Positions 17,241-25,809 of a DNA stretch of 64,000 nt are shown piece after piece; position 1 is the stretch's first letter, and every line of letters begins with the position of its first letter. The position numbers and the translations under genes were made by a program. The DNA comes from Candidatus Zhuqueibacterota bacterium (lineage in GTDB: Bacteria > BS750m-G25), in NCBI GenBank assembly GCA_016783505.1, contig JADHWK010000007.1:5122-69121 (forward strand), written 5' to 3'. The notes under the pieces are model-generated. The model was not told the DNA's origin, made no database searches, and saw only the letters and a program-made list of their open reading frames with translations.

Positions 17241-18092
17241 ATGCGTGAAGTGGTGAAAGAAGAGAATCCTTTTATTCCAGAACCCATGAGAATTGTCAGA
17301 AGATATAATCTTATTGATGATGTCAAGCTATTTCAGGTGAGGGCCGTTGATATGGAAAGGGCCTTAACCCTGCGTTATCTTCCGGGCCAGTTCATGATGA
17401 TCTCCATCGCCGGGGTGGGTGAAGCCCCCTTCTCAATTTCCTCTACCCCTTCCCGGCCGGGACTATTGGAATTCTGCATCCGGGAGGTGGGGTCGGTGAC
17501 CCAGGCGTTATTCAAGTTAAAAGAAAACGCCCAGATTGGGATACGAGGCCCCTATGGAAATGGGTTTCCTATTGAAAAAATGGTGGGACACGACCTGATC
17601 ATTGTGATGGGGGGATTGGGAGTAGCTCCGCTTCGCTCCCTTCTGTATTATGCCCTGGACAATAGGAATCAGTTTGGAAAGGTCTACCTGCTGTACGGGG
17701 CTAAGCGTCCCGCCGAGATGCTTTTCAGGGAAGAGTTTTTAGCCCTGAGGGAAAGGGACGATCTCGAATGTCTGTTGACAGTGGACCAGGATGACACCAG
17801 GGACTGGCCGTGTCATACGGGACTGGTGACCAGTCTTTTCCAATATGTGAAGGGAATTGATCCCCATAAAACCTACGCCGCCATCTGCGGGCCGCCAGTC
17901 ATGTATAAATTCGTCATAGGCCAGTTTCTGAAATTCAATATTCCCAAACACCAAATCCTCATGAATCTGGAGCGAAGGATGAGGTGTGGTGTGGGAAAGT
18001 GCGGGCACTGCGTTATTGAGTATATCTACACATGTCTCGATGGGCCCGTCTTTTCCTATTGGGATGTCATCCACATGAAGGAGTTAATTTGA
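17241..18092 (+). CDS. hydG: Sulfhydrogenase gamma subunit (FAD/NAD(P)-binding)
   Basis: The 283-residue flavoprotein of the ferredoxin-NADP reductase family exchanges electrons with NAD(P)H for the hydrogenase. ATG 17241 is chosen over the in-frame GTG at 17187 because AGGAAGGG at 17228-17235 precedes it. The FAD domain holds PGQFMMISIAGVGEAPFSISSTP (about residues 46-68, family consensus RxYS/T-like here SISST). The nucleotide domain holds GGLGVAPLRSLLYYA near 125 and YGAKRPAEMLF. The C-terminus carries the 2Fe-2S ligands C249, C254 and C257 (MRCGVGKCGHC) plus C265 or so in YTCLDGP. All key parts are present and the length is normal. Confidence 0.9.
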   Translation: MREVVKEENPFIPEPMRIVRRYNLIDDVKLFQVRAVDMERALTLRYLPGQFMMISIAGVGEAPFSISSTPSRPGLLEFCIREVGSVTQALFKLKENAQIGIRGPYGNGFPIEKMVGHDLIIVMGGLGVAPLRSLLYYALDNRNQFGKVYLLYGAKRPAEMLFREEFLALRERDDLECLLTVDQDDTRDWPCHTGLVTSLFQYVKGIDPHKTYAAICGPPVMYKFVIGQFLKFNIPKHQILMNLERRMRCGVGKCGHCVIEYIYTCLDGPVFSYWDVIHMKELI

Positions 18093-18426
18093 CGTCTCGG
18101 AATTTCTAAAAAAGGGTTTTAAAGTAGATTAGAATGTCAGCAAATCAGTAAGAAGAAAATCAGATTATCAGTTTATCAGATTTTATCCTGTCCCCCTGGC
18201 CGTAGCCCGGCCACGGGCAGGCAAGATCGTTTCCCCCTGGCCGGGCAGGCAAGACCCTTCGGGCCGAATGTTCTGATCAACTGATCAGTCCGGCGCCTGA
18301 CGGATATTCCTCCAACTGACCCACCTGCCAAGGTTTAGCGGGCAGGTATCCTGATCACTTGATATACTTATTTCCATCATTTCACCATTCCATTGTTCCA
18401 GTTGCCCCGAAGGGGGTAAGTTCACT
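18093..18426. other. Repeat-bearing gap inside the hydrogenase gene cluster
   Basis: These 334 bases separate hydG and hydD, which usually abut. The gap contains CAGATTATCAGTTTATCAG-type repeats (about 18160-18180), two related GC-rich segments starting TCCCCCTGGCCG and ending GGCAGGCAAGA (about 18189-18252), and one inverted copy of the 20-bp GGCGCC repeat. No gene is visible. It looks like accumulated repeat insertions. Confidence 0.6.
18285..18304 (-). repeat. 20-bp GGCGCC palindromic repeat, copy 2 (reverse orientation)
   Basis: TCAGTCCGGCGCCTGACGGA. Its reverse complement aligns with the copies at 10075 and 37148, with two or three mismatches. Confidence 0.6.
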
Positions 18427-19191
18427 ATGGATAAAATAGGATTGTATAGTTTTACGGGCTGTGCTGGTGAGCTGCTCACCATTCTTCACTCAGAGGACGA
18501 ACTCCTCGACTTCTTTGGTTGCGCCGAAGTAAAATTCTTCCTCATGGCTCAGAGTAACAATGAAGAGGTCAATCTGGACATCGCTTTGGTGGAGGGTTCC
18601 ATCACCACCGACGAGCAGACCGAAAAACTCAGGGGGTTGAGAGCCCGATCCAAGACGCTGGTGGCCATGGGCATCTGTGCCTGCTTTGGGGGCATCCAGG
18701 CCATGAGACGGGGCGATGGGGGCTGGGAGAAACGTTTCAAAAAGATCTACGGTGAGGCGTTGCTTGAAGTTGACAAGCCTTTCGAGTCTCAACCCTTAGA
18801 TGCCTTGATCAAGGTTGACCATTACATTCCGGGCTGTCCTATGGACAAGGGACAGTTCTTCTCCGCCCTGACGAGACTTCTCAACGGCAATCCCCCATCC
18901 CTTTACAGATTTCCGGTGTGTAATGAGTGTAAGTGGCGGGGAAACGAGTGTCTGCTCCTGAAGAACATTCCCTGCCTGGGGCCACTCACGGCTGGCGGCT
19001 GCAACGCCATATGTCCATCGTATAGCCTTCCCTGCGTTGGTTGCTGGGGTCCCGTTGAGGAGGCCAATGTGGCCTCGGAGTATCAACTCCTGCAAGAAAA
19101 AGGATTTTCAGGGGATGTAGTCACCAGAAGGATGAAAACCTTTGGTGGGGTGCGAATGGCTCAACTCATCAAAGATGTGAAAAAAGTATAA
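18427..19191 (+). CDS. hydD: Sulfhydrogenase delta subunit (NiFe small subunit)
   Basis: The 254-residue small subunit carries the Fe-S clusters next to the NiFe site. The N-terminus DKIGLYSFTGCAGELL has the proximal-cluster Cys12, GICACFGGIQ near residue 80 gives further ligands, and PGCPMDK near 138 the last. The C-terminal half adds CNECKWRGNECLL and the CPSYSLPCVGCWGP segment, as in group 3b delta subunits. Only one base separates its stop from hydA, so the two subunits are translated together. The start is preceded by GAAGGGGG. Confidence 0.92.
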   Translation: MDKIGLYSFTGCAGELLTILHSEDELLDFFGCAEVKFFLMAQSNNEEVNLDIALVEGSITTDEQTEKLRGLRARSKTLVAMGICACFGGIQAMRRGDGGWEKRFKKIYGEALLEVDKPFESQPLDALIKVDHYIPGCPMDKGQFFSALTRLLNGNPPSLYRFPVCNECKWRGNECLLLKNIPCLGPLTAGGCNAICPSYSLPCVGCWGPVEEANVASEYQLLQEKGFSGDVVTRRMKTFGGVRMAQLIKDVKKV

Positions 19192-19192
19192 A

Positions 19193-20476
19193 ATGAAGAC
19201 GATTACCATTGATTCATTGGCCAGGGTTGAAGGCCACGGTGGGATTACGGTTGAAGTGGAAGATGGGCGGGTCAGGGGCGTCCGGGTTAACATTCACGAG
19301 GGGCCGAGATTGATCGAGGCTTTGGTGGTGGGTAAAACGCCGGAGGAGGATCTCAATATTGTCCCCAGAATCTGTGCCATATGCACGCTCTCCCATAAAT
19401 ATGCGGCTCTGAGGGGATTGGAGAAGGCTCTGGGCATCGAGGCCCCATGGAAGGCAAAGCTAACCCGGGATCTGATGCTTCTGGGTGAGATCATGGAGAG
19501 TCATTCACTACATATTTTCCTTCTATCTCTTCCTGATTTTCTGGGATATCCTTCAGCCATTGCCATGAGTGACCGATATGCGGAAGAAGTGAAGCGGGGT
19601 CTTGAACTAAAGCAATTTGCCCACCGCGTGATGGAGATCACCAGTGCCAGGATGATCCACGGGGAAAATCCCATCATCGGCGGCTTCGGACGGTATCCCA
19701 CCGATGCTGAACTCTCAGGGATAAAGGAATCCGCTCAAGAACTCGTGGGAGAGGCCGAAAGGGGTATTGAGCTCTTGGCTTCGTTGGATTATCCCTCCTT
19801 TATGGAAGAAGAGACAGTTTTCATGGCTCTCAATCCTCCGGACGACCATTATGGCTTTGTGGGTGATGGGGTTTTGATATCCACGGGCGAGGAGAGAAGC
19901 GTCGAAGAGTACCGGGAGCTCACCCAGGAGCGGGTCGTTCCTCATTCGTTTGCCAAGCGATCAAGGTATAATGGGAGAAGTTTTACCGTTGGTGCCCTCG
20001 GCCGAATGATTCTGGTGGGGGAGAGGTTGACGGGAAGGACGGGGGAATATTTCAAGAAGCTTTATAACCAACGCTGGAAGAAAAACCCACTTTTCAATAA
20101 TCTGGCCCAGGCGATTGAGATCCTCTATTGTCTTGAGAACATCCCTGAGCTCGTTGACGAGATTGTCAAACTCGAAGACCCACCTATCGCCAACCCCCCC
20201 AGGACAGACGGTGAGGCTACCGGTGCGGTAGAGGCACCCCGGGGTACCCTTTACCACCACTATAAAATAGAGGATGGGCTGATCTCAGAGGCGGATATCG
20301 TGACACCCACCGCCCAAAATCTGGACGATATCGAAAAATATATCGGGATAGCTGCTGAGAAGTTGATATCCCAGGGAGAAGGAAGTAACCTTGAACTCGG
20401 GCTTGAGATGGTGGCCAGGGCCTACGATCCCTGCATCAGCTGTTCTGCCCACCTGGTCAAAGTAGAGAGAAGGTAA
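19193..20476 (+). CDS. hydA: Sulfhydrogenase alpha subunit ([NiFe] large subunit)
   Basis: This 427-residue catalytic subunit binds the NiFe centre and reversibly oxidises H2 with NADP(H), or reduces sulfur, in the cytoplasm. The N-terminal RVEGHGGI motif, the L1 ligand pair RICAICTLSHK near residue 60 and the C-terminal L2 pair DPCISCSAH near residue 415 are all intact. The short tail after the final His (LVKVERR) is the part a maturation protease removes, and that protease is encoded by the next gene. Sequence length and operon order match group 3b (bidirectional NADP-coupled) hydrogenases. Confidence 0.94.
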   Translation: MKTITIDSLARVEGHGGITVEVEDGRVRGVRVNIHEGPRLIEALVVGKTPEEDLNIVPRICAICTLSHKYAALRGLEKALGIEAPWKAKLTRDLMLLGEIMESHSLHIFLLSLPDFLGYPSAIAMSDRYAEEVKRGLELKQFAHRVMEITSARMIHGENPIIGGFGRYPTDAELSGIKESAQELVGEAERGIELLASLDYPSFMEEETVFMALNPPDDHYGFVGDGVLISTGEERSVEEYRELTQERVVPHSFAKRSRYNGRSFTVGALGRMILVGERLTGRTGEYFKKLYNQRWKKNPLFNNLAQAIEILYCLENIPELVDEIVKLEDPPIANPPRTDGEATGAVEAPRGTLYHHYKIEDGLISEADIVTPTAQNLDDIEKYIGIAAEKLISQGEGSNLELGLEMVARAYDPCISCSAHLVKVERR

Positions 20477-20478
20477 AA

Positions 20479-20979
20479 TTGAAGGGCCTTAACCGGAGCC
20501 TGAAAGAGCTCGTTGATTCCAGGTTATTTGTCCTTATAGGACTTGGTAATCCTGATCGGGGCGATGATGTGATGGGGGTTTGGGTCGCTAAAAAGCTGAA
20601 AAATCTGGCCCCGAAAAGGGTTTTCGAGGAAGATGAAGGGATTGAGGGGATAATTCTTGACATTCTAAAGAGGGGGGATGTCGGAATGATTCTCTTCCTG
20701 GATACAGTGGATTTTGGGGGCCACCCCGGGGAGCTGCGACTATTCTCTCGGGAGAACCTTTCACCCTCTATCATTTCCACCCACAAGATACCCTTAAGAC
20801 CCCTGATGGAACTTCTTGGAAAAAAGGGGAAGGAGAGCTATCTTTTGGGCGTTCAGCCCCGCACCTTGGATTTTGGTTCAGAGATGTCAGATGTGGTTGA
20901 AGAAATCTCGAAAGACCTGATTTCTCATCTATCGCAGGTTATAATAGGGAAGAGAAAGAAAGAAGGGGATGGAACCTAA
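20479..20979 (+). CDS. Hydrogenase maturation protease
   Basis: The 166-residue HycI/HyaD-family endopeptidase probably clips the C-terminal tail of HydA after nickel insertion. It starts at TTG 20479, two bases after the hydA stop, showing translational coupling. VLIGLGNPDRGDDVMGVWVAKKL near residue 17 holds the nickel-sensing D/E position (GN-xRGDD), and LDTVDFGGHPGELRLF near residue 75 is the second conserved segment. The C-terminal LLGVQPRTLDFG is also typical. The only oddity is a slightly long charged C-terminus. Confidence 0.88.
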   Translation: MKGLNRSLKELVDSRLFVLIGLGNPDRGDDVMGVWVAKKLKNLAPKRVFEEDEGIEGIILDILKRGDVGMILFLDTVDFGGHPGELRLFSRENLSPSIISTHKIPLRPLMELLGKKGKESYLLGVQPRTLDFGSEMSDVVEEISKDLISHLSQVIIGKRKKEGDGT

Positions 20980-21062
20980 TTTAGGTTTCAAGATAAAAGA
21001 AGTTTTTGCCTATGGATTTTTAAAACTGGTAGCGGAGATTGGAATGTGGTAATGGGTGGGTA

Positions 21063-21443
21063 ATGAGAGTAGTTTTTTTATGCGAGGAGAACGCCTGTCG
21101 CAGTCAACTGGCTGAGGCACTGGCTAAAAGGATGTTTACTGATGTTGGGACAGAATTTGCCAGCGCCGGAACGCATCCTGCCCCAGAGGTTGACCACCGG
21201 GTCCTTAAGGTGTTGCAAGAAGAAGGGATAAACTGGCAAGGCAGGCCTCAATCCCTCGATCAGATAGGAAAACCGGACATCGTTGTCACCATGGGCTGTG
21301 ACGTGGTCTGTCCCTATATTTCAGGACTGAAAACGATTGAATGGGATCTTCCGAATCCGAGGGGAAAACCAATAGAAAAATATCGGCAACTAAAACGAAT
21401 TATTAAAGACAGGCTTTTGGAATTGCGGGAATTTAATTTTTAA
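21063..21443 (+). CDS. Low-molecular-weight phosphatase / arsenate reductase (ArsC type)
   Basis: The 127-residue protein starts at ATG 21063. The first residues VVFLCEENACRSQLAEAL hold the P-loop C-X5-R-S motif (Cys8 to Arg14). FASAGTHPAPEVDHRVLKVL and VTMGCDVVCPYI are typical of the thioredoxin-linked arsenate reductase branch, where the second and third cysteines form the redox relay. EWDLPNPRGKPIEKY contains the DP-type catalytic acid loop. It may detoxify arsenate or act on phosphotyrosine; the extra cysteines (C82 and C86, roughly) favour arsenate. It begins a run of redox and oxygen-stress genes. Confidence 0.8.
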   Translation: MRVVFLCEENACRSQLAEALAKRMFTDVGTEFASAGTHPAPEVDHRVLKVLQEEGINWQGRPQSLDQIGKPDIVVTMGCDVVCPYISGLKTIEWDLPNPRGKPIEKYRQLKRIIKDRLLELREFNF

Positions 21444-21470
21444 CCTATTCAGGGAAAGGAGGTGAGCAAA

Positions 21471-21590
21471 ATGCCAAAGGTCAAGGAGGTCGGAGAGGTT
21501 TACAGATGTTACATCTGTGGCAATGTAGTGGAGGTAAAAGAGGCCGGCGGCGGCGAACTGGTCTGCTGCGGCCAGCCCCGTAGGGTGTGA
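21471..21590 (+). CDS. Desulforedoxin, with tail altered by a 33-bp in-frame insertion
   Basis: This 39-residue iron protein would carry one Fe(SCys)4 centre and donate electrons to superoxide reductase. [14 protein letters not shown] and [11 protein letters not shown] give the full ligand set (two CxxC-type and the vicinal CC). AAAGGAGGTGAG precedes the start. After GQP the frame runs into RRV-TGA; if the following 33 bases are skipped the reading continues GQPMNLVEKPS to TAA 21636-21638, the normal family ending. Two 8-base copies of GGCCAGCC (21570-21577 and 21603-21610) border the extra segment. The metal site survives, so the product is probably still functional. Confidence 0.8.
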   Translation: MPKVKEVGEVYRCYICGNVVEVKEAGGGELVCCGQPRRV

Positions 21591-21763
21591 AGCTACTCAC
21601 GGGGCCAGCCGATGAACCTGGTTGAAAAACCAAGTTAATAAAAAGGAAAAATCCAATTAGGGTGAAAAGGAGAGGACGAGCTAACTGCCCATTAGTTCCG
21701 CCATTGATTGAAGGATGAGGGGGAATATCTATACACGTTCAGAAAATTCAAAGAAGAAGAATA

Positions 21764-21836
21764 ACATCACCGGTGCTTTACAAAAGTTTTAAGACTTTCC
21801 AGTAGGAGCTAATATCCGTACAACCCCCGGTGATGT
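21764..21836 (+). promoter_or_regulatory. Long hairpin upstream of superoxide reductase gene
   Basis: ACATCACCGG (21764-21773) and CCGGTGATGT (21827-21836) are a perfect 10-bp inverted repeat enclosing 53 bases; a T-rich stretch follows. It lies 46 bases before the superoxide reductase start, in an otherwise empty 290-base gap. It could be a terminator, an attenuator or a structured leader. Confidence 0.4.
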
Positions 21837-21882
21837 CTCTTTGTTTAATATATTAGAAAAAACATAAAAAGGAGGCCTCAAA

Positions 21883-22248
21883 ATGGCGAGATTTGGAGAG
21901 GTTATCAACCCTCCGGAGAAGGAGGGCAAGGAGAAGCACGTCCCGGTCATCGAGGCCCCGGCTTCAGTGAAGGCTGGGGAAAGTTTCCAGGTCACCGTCA
22001 CGGTGGGAAAGGACGTTCCCCATCCCAATACCGTCGAGCACCACATCAAGTGGATTCAGGTGTTTGTGGCATTGGAGGGCCGTCCCTATAATCCCGTTCA
22101 CGTGACCACTTTTGATGTAGGTCCCACTTTCGGTGATCCGAAGGTGACTTTCCCGATGAAGTTGGAGAAAAAGGCCACTCTTTTTGCATTGGAGTACTGC
22201 AACATCCACGGCGTGTGGGAGAACTCGGTCCCTGTCGGGGTTGAATGA
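21883..22248 (+). CDS. Superoxide reductase (neelaredoxin type)
   Basis: The 121-residue class II superoxide reductase reduces superoxide to H2O2 using electrons from rubredoxin or desulforedoxin. The iron site is complete: Glu/Lys and His in EKHVPVI near residue 14, two or three histidines in PHPNTVEHHIKW near residues 46-57, and Cys/His in YCNIHGVW near residue 108. There is no N-terminal desulforedoxin domain, unlike the desulfoferrodoxin at 30612; a separate desulforedoxin gene lies upstream. AAAGGAGG precedes the start. Confidence 0.93.
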   Translation: MARFGEVINPPEKEGKEKHVPVIEAPASVKAGESFQVTVTVGKDVPHPNTVEHHIKWIQVFVALEGRPYNPVHVTTFDVGPTFGDPKVTFPMKLEKKATLFALEYCNIHGVWENSVPVGVE

Positions 22249-22404
22249 CGGAATGATGGGGGGCGACCTGGCGTCGCCCCCTATTGCATTGATTTAATCA
22301 AGCCGACAATAAAATGGCATAGGGTGAGGAAAATCAATGGTGGCAACGAACATCCAGAGAAAACCCCCCTTAACAATCGCATTTCATTCCCAGGGAGTTT
22401 AAAG

Positions 22405-24075
22405 ATGATAGATATTAGTACAATTGTCTCCGGCGCCGCCGGTCAGGGGATTCATACCATTGGATATATGCTTGCCAAAACGGCTTCAGAAGCCGGATAT
22501 CATGTCTTTTCATGGCAAGAGTACGAATCGAGAATTCGCGGTGGATCAAATAGCTACCGGATACGAATCAGCGATAAACCTGTAAACGCCCCCCTTGGCA
22601 AGGCCGACATATTCATGTCGCTGGACAGGGAATCCAAAGCTAAACATCTGCCGTTGCTTAAAACGGATGGCATCTTGGTTGATGAGGAGGAGAGGGGCGA
22701 GAGGGTAATCACCGTACCATTTTCAGCGATAGCCCAAAGGGATTTTGGCAACAAGTTGTTCGCTAACACGGTAGCGGTCGGGGCTCTTACTGCTGTTTTG
22801 GGAATCGAGCTGGCATCGCTTAAAAAGGTGATATCCCACGAGTTCGCCGGAAAGGGTGGAGAGATAGTAAGTAAGAATCTCTCTGCGGCGGCGGAGGGAT
22901 ATAAGCTGGCCAAAAGAGACTGTGAGGGGAGATGCCCCTGGACACTAACGAAGAGGGAACAACGGTATTATCTAATTTCAGGAAATGAGGCTTTAGCCCT
23001 GGGCGCCTCCGCTGCCGGATGTCGCTTCATGGTTGCCTATCCCATGACCCCTTCTACGGGAATAATAACTTTTCTGTCTAAGCACAAAGATGAATTGAAG
23101 ATATTCACCGAGCAGGCTGAGGATGAAATAGCAGCGGTAAACATGGCTATAGGGGCAAGTTATGCCGGTGCCAGGGCGATGACCGCTTCCTCGGGTGGTG
23201 GGTTTGCCCTGATGGTCGAAGGGATCAGCCTCGCCGGGATGACGGAGACGCCGCTGGTCATCATTCTGGCCCAAAGACCGGCCCCGGCAACCGGGCTTCC
23301 TACCCGAACGGAACAGGGCGATTTGCTTTTCGCAATTAACGCCGGTCACGGGGAGTTCCCCAAGATCGTGTTCGCTCCCTCTGATCCAAAAGACGCCTTC
23401 CATAAAATTGTCCGCGCCTTCAACTTAGCTGACAAATACCAGACACCCGCCATAATTATGACCGACCAGTTCTTAGCCGATTCATATTTCACGGTAGAGA
23501 ATTTCGAGCTCGATAAAATGGTAAGTAAATCCTGTCTGGTAAATCCTGATAAGATACAAAATTACAAAAGGTTCCAACTGAACGATACCGGCATTTCGCC
23601 CCGGCTTTTTCCCGGCCAGAGCCAGCATCTGGTCTGTTGTGACAGCGATGAACATGATGAATACGGTCATATCACTGAAGATCTGGAGCTGAGGAAAAGA
23701 ATGGTGGAAAAGAGGCTCAAGAAATACGAGCTTCTGAGAAAGGAGATGAGGCCACCAGAGGAATATCATATCTCCGATGCTGGGGCCATATTTGTGAGTT
23801 GGGGGTCATCGCGGAACGCCGTGCTGGAGGTAGTGGATGTGCTCAGGGAAAATGGAGCTAAGGTTGGGGCAATACATTTCACCGAACTCTGGCCCCTTCC
23901 CGAGTATGAATTTCCGCCCGAGAAGAATTACTACACGGTTGAAAGCAACGCCACCGGGCAACTGGGAAAATTACTTCGAAGTGACTATGGTGTAAAAGTG
24001 AAGGGCACAATAAATCGCTATGACGGTCTGCCGTTGGATCAGGAATATATAAGGGAGAGATTTGAAAATGGTTAA
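22405..24075 (+). CDS. korA: 2-oxoacid:ferredoxin oxidoreductase, gamma-alpha fusion subunit
   Basis: The 556-residue subunit oxidatively decarboxylates a 2-oxoacid (2-oxoglutarate type most likely) to acyl-CoA and reduces ferredoxin together with the beta subunit. ATG 22405 is preferred (CAGGGAG 8 bases upstream) over the in-frame GTG at 22324. Residues 1-180 are the gamma domain (VSGAAGQGIHTIGYMLAKTA, SRIRGGSNSYRIRI). From about 195 follows the alpha domain with YPMTPSTGI, EQAEDEIAAVNMAIGAS and GMTETPLVIILAQRP, then the C-terminal domain. The 3' end overlaps korB by 8 bases. Which oxoacid is used cannot be settled from sequence. Confidence 0.88.
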   Translation: MIDISTIVSGAAGQGIHTIGYMLAKTASEAGYHVFSWQEYESRIRGGSNSYRIRISDKPVNAPLGKADIFMSLDRESKAKHLPLLKTDGILVDEEERGERVITVPFSAIAQRDFGNKLFANTVAVGALTAVLGIELASLKKVISHEFAGKGGEIVSKNLSAAAEGYKLAKRDCEGRCPWTLTKREQRYYLISGNEALALGASAAGCRFMVAYPMTPSTGIITFLSKHKDELKIFTEQAEDEIAAVNMAIGASYAGARAMTASSGGGFALMVEGISLAGMTETPLVIILAQRPAPATGLPTRTEQGDLLFAINAGHGEFPKIVFAPSDPKDAFHKIVRAFNLADKYQTPAIIMTDQFLADSYFTVENFELDKMVSKSCLVNPDKIQNYKRFQLNDTGISPRLFPGQSQHLVCCDSDEHDEYGHITEDLELRKRMVEKRLKKYELLRKEMRPPEEYHISDAGAIFVSWGSSRNAVLEVVDVLRENGAKVGAIHFTELWPLPEYEFPPEKNYYTVESNATGQLGKLLRSDYGVKVKGTINRYDGLPLDQEYIRERFENG

Positions 24076-24931
24076 AATAGAGGCTTATCGCAGCGATGCG
24101 GAAAACCAGTGGTGTCCCGGATGCCCGAATTTCGGAATACTGGCTGCGCTGAAAAACGCTTTGGTGAACCTGGGCAAAAAACCTGAGGAGGTATGTCTGG
24201 TCTCCGGCATCGGTCAGGCGGCCAAAATGCCGCATTATTTAAAATGCAATTTCTTCAATGGACTTCATGGTAGAACCCTCCCCGTTGCCGTGGCCATCAA
24301 TGTTGTGAACCCGGAGCTGATCACTATCGTGGTGACCGGAGATGGCGATTGCTACGGTGAGGGCGGAAATCATTTCCTACATAACATCCGCAGGAACCCT
24401 AATATTACCCTTATCGTACACAATAATCAGATATATGGGCTTACCAAAGGGCAGGCTTCTCCCACTACTGAGGCCGAAGATAAAACGAGGCTTCAGTTCG
24501 AAGGGGTCGAACTCGAACCATTACAGCCGCTGGCGATAGCACTTCTGCACGGATGTTCGTTCGTTGCCAGGGGATATGCCGGCGATTTTAAACATCTGAG
24601 TAATCTGTTAGTCGAAGCAATAAGTTTTAAAGGCTTCTCCTACGTGGACGTGATCCAGCCCTGTATTAGCTGGGGAACCCATTCCGTCAGTTGGTATAGG
24701 GAGAAAATTTACAAACTGCCGCAGGAGTACAATCCCCGCGATAAAGAGGAAGCGCTGAAAAAGTCAGCAGAATGGGGCGACAGAATTCCCATTGGCATAA
24801 TCTACAGGGACGACAAACCACATAGGCTTTTCGGCGATTATTTCCGAAAGAACATCTTTGATGGCAAGCTAACTGAGCTCGGGTGTCCCCCGCAACGATT
24901 AATAGCTGAAATGATAGAAAGGTATAGATAA
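24068..24931 (+). CDS. korB: 2-oxoacid:ferredoxin oxidoreductase, beta subunit
   Basis: The 287-residue subunit binds thiamine diphosphate. ATG 24068 is used because AGGGAGAG lies 8 bases upstream. WCPGCPNFGILAAL near residue 17, with Cys ligands for a 4Fe-4S cluster, is typical of KorB/PorB. The TPP motif is GDGDCYGEGGNHFLHNIRRN near residue 90 and VHNNQIYGLTKGQASPTT follows. The stop is followed by a repeat-rich gap. Overlap with korA ensures equal synthesis. It supplies reduced ferredoxin to the oxygen-defence proteins and perhaps the hydrogenase (inference). Confidence 0.9.
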   Translation: MVKIEAYRSDAENQWCPGCPNFGILAALKNALVNLGKKPEEVCLVSGIGQAAKMPHYLKCNFFNGLHGRTLPVAVAINVVNPELITIVVTGDGDCYGEGGNHFLHNIRRNPNITLIVHNNQIYGLTKGQASPTTEAEDKTRLQFEGVELEPLQPLAIALLHGCSFVARGYAGDFKHLSNLLVEAISFKGFSYVDVIQPCISWGTHSVSWYREKIYKLPQEYNPRDKEEALKKSAEWGDRIPIGIIYRDDKPHRLFGDYFRKNIFDGKLTELGCPPQRLIAEMIERYR

Positions 24932-25046
24932 AAACGATTTGTAACATTTCAGCCACCCCCGAGGGGTCGGGGTCACTTGGCAACAAGGCACAAAGAAAAA
25001 CAAATATGATAATTCTAAAATTTGGTTCTATGTCAATTCTCCCGCT

Positions 25047-25095
25047 AAATCCCCCCCAGCCCCCCTTTATTAAAGGGGGGAATAAGGGGGGATTT
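25047..25095 (+). repeat. Long C/G-tract inverted repeat (hairpin element)
   Basis: An AAATCCCCCC arm, an inner CCCCCCTTTA/TAAAGGGGGG stem, then AATAAGGGGGGATTT form a nested near-perfect inverted repeat of about 49 bases. The right half with its following bases recurs at 41355-41380. It lies in the 293-base gap between korB and tpx, which has no gene. Confidence 0.75.
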
Positions 25096-25224
25096 CAAAT
25101 AGGGACTTTTAAAAAGGCCAAAGAATTCAGAAATAGAATTTAGTGGTTAACTGTTACAAAGATTTTAAGAAGGGCAATAAATAAGTCGTTCAATCAAAGT
25201 GAATTCTTTAGAAAGGAGGAAAAG

Positions 25225-25758
25225 ATGGAGCCCACTCGGATACCTGAAAGAAAAGACCTTGTGACCTTCAAGGGAGAGCCCATAATCCTGCTGGGACAGG
25301 GGTTGAAAGTCGGCGATAAAGCGCCTGAGTTTCATGTCGTGGATAACGATATGAATCCAGTCAAACTTAGCGATTTTAGTGGGAAAGTGGTGCTGATCAG
25401 CGTCACCCCCTCGGTTGACACACCGGTGTGCAACCTCCAGGCGAGCCGGTTCAACCAATTGGCGACCAAGGTTTCCGAAGATGTGGTTATACTCAACGTC
25501 AGCATGGACCTGCCGTTCGCCCTGGGGAGGTGGTGCGCCGCTACGGGATCGGAACAGATTAAAACCCTGAGCGACTATCAGGAAAGGGATTTCGGGCTCA
25601 AATACGGTCTGCTTGTTAAAGAACTGAAACTTCTGGCTCGTTCAGTCTGGCTTATAGATAGTAAGGGAGTCATCCGATACATAGAACTTGTCCCGGAAAT
25701 GACCCATGAACCGGACTATGATAAAGCCTTGGAGGCGTTAAAACAGGTGATTTCCTGA
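25225..25758 (+). CDS. tpx: Thiol peroxidase (peroxiredoxin)
   Basis: The 177-residue thioredoxin-fold peroxidase reduces H2O2 and organic peroxides using thioredoxin. The peroxidatic cysteine is in SVDTPVCNLQASRFN near residue 72 and the resolving cysteine in GRWCAATG near residue 105, the atypical 2-Cys Tpx spacing. Preceding FSGKVVLISVTP is the family beta-strand. The product acts on the peroxide made by the superoxide reductases of this region. GAAAGGAGG sits before the start. It has a few more N-terminal residues than E. coli Tpx. Confidence 0.93.
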   Translation: MEPTRIPERKDLVTFKGEPIILLGQGLKVGDKAPEFHVVDNDMNPVKLSDFSGKVVLISVTPSVDTPVCNLQASRFNQLATKVSEDVVILNVSMDLPFALGRWCAATGSEQIKTLSDYQERDFGLKYGLLVKELKLLARSVWLIDSKGVIRYIELVPEMTHEPDYDKALEALKQVIS

Positions 25759-25809
25759 GAAATAGAGGAGGACCTTAATGATAAAACCATTTCAAACAAG
25801 GGAGAAAAA

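Noticed and set aside
21588-21590. TGA in the desulforedoxin as a selenocysteine codon
   Set aside because: It lies inside a 33-bp insertion bounded by direct repeats and not at a ligand position; no SECIS-like element was recognised.
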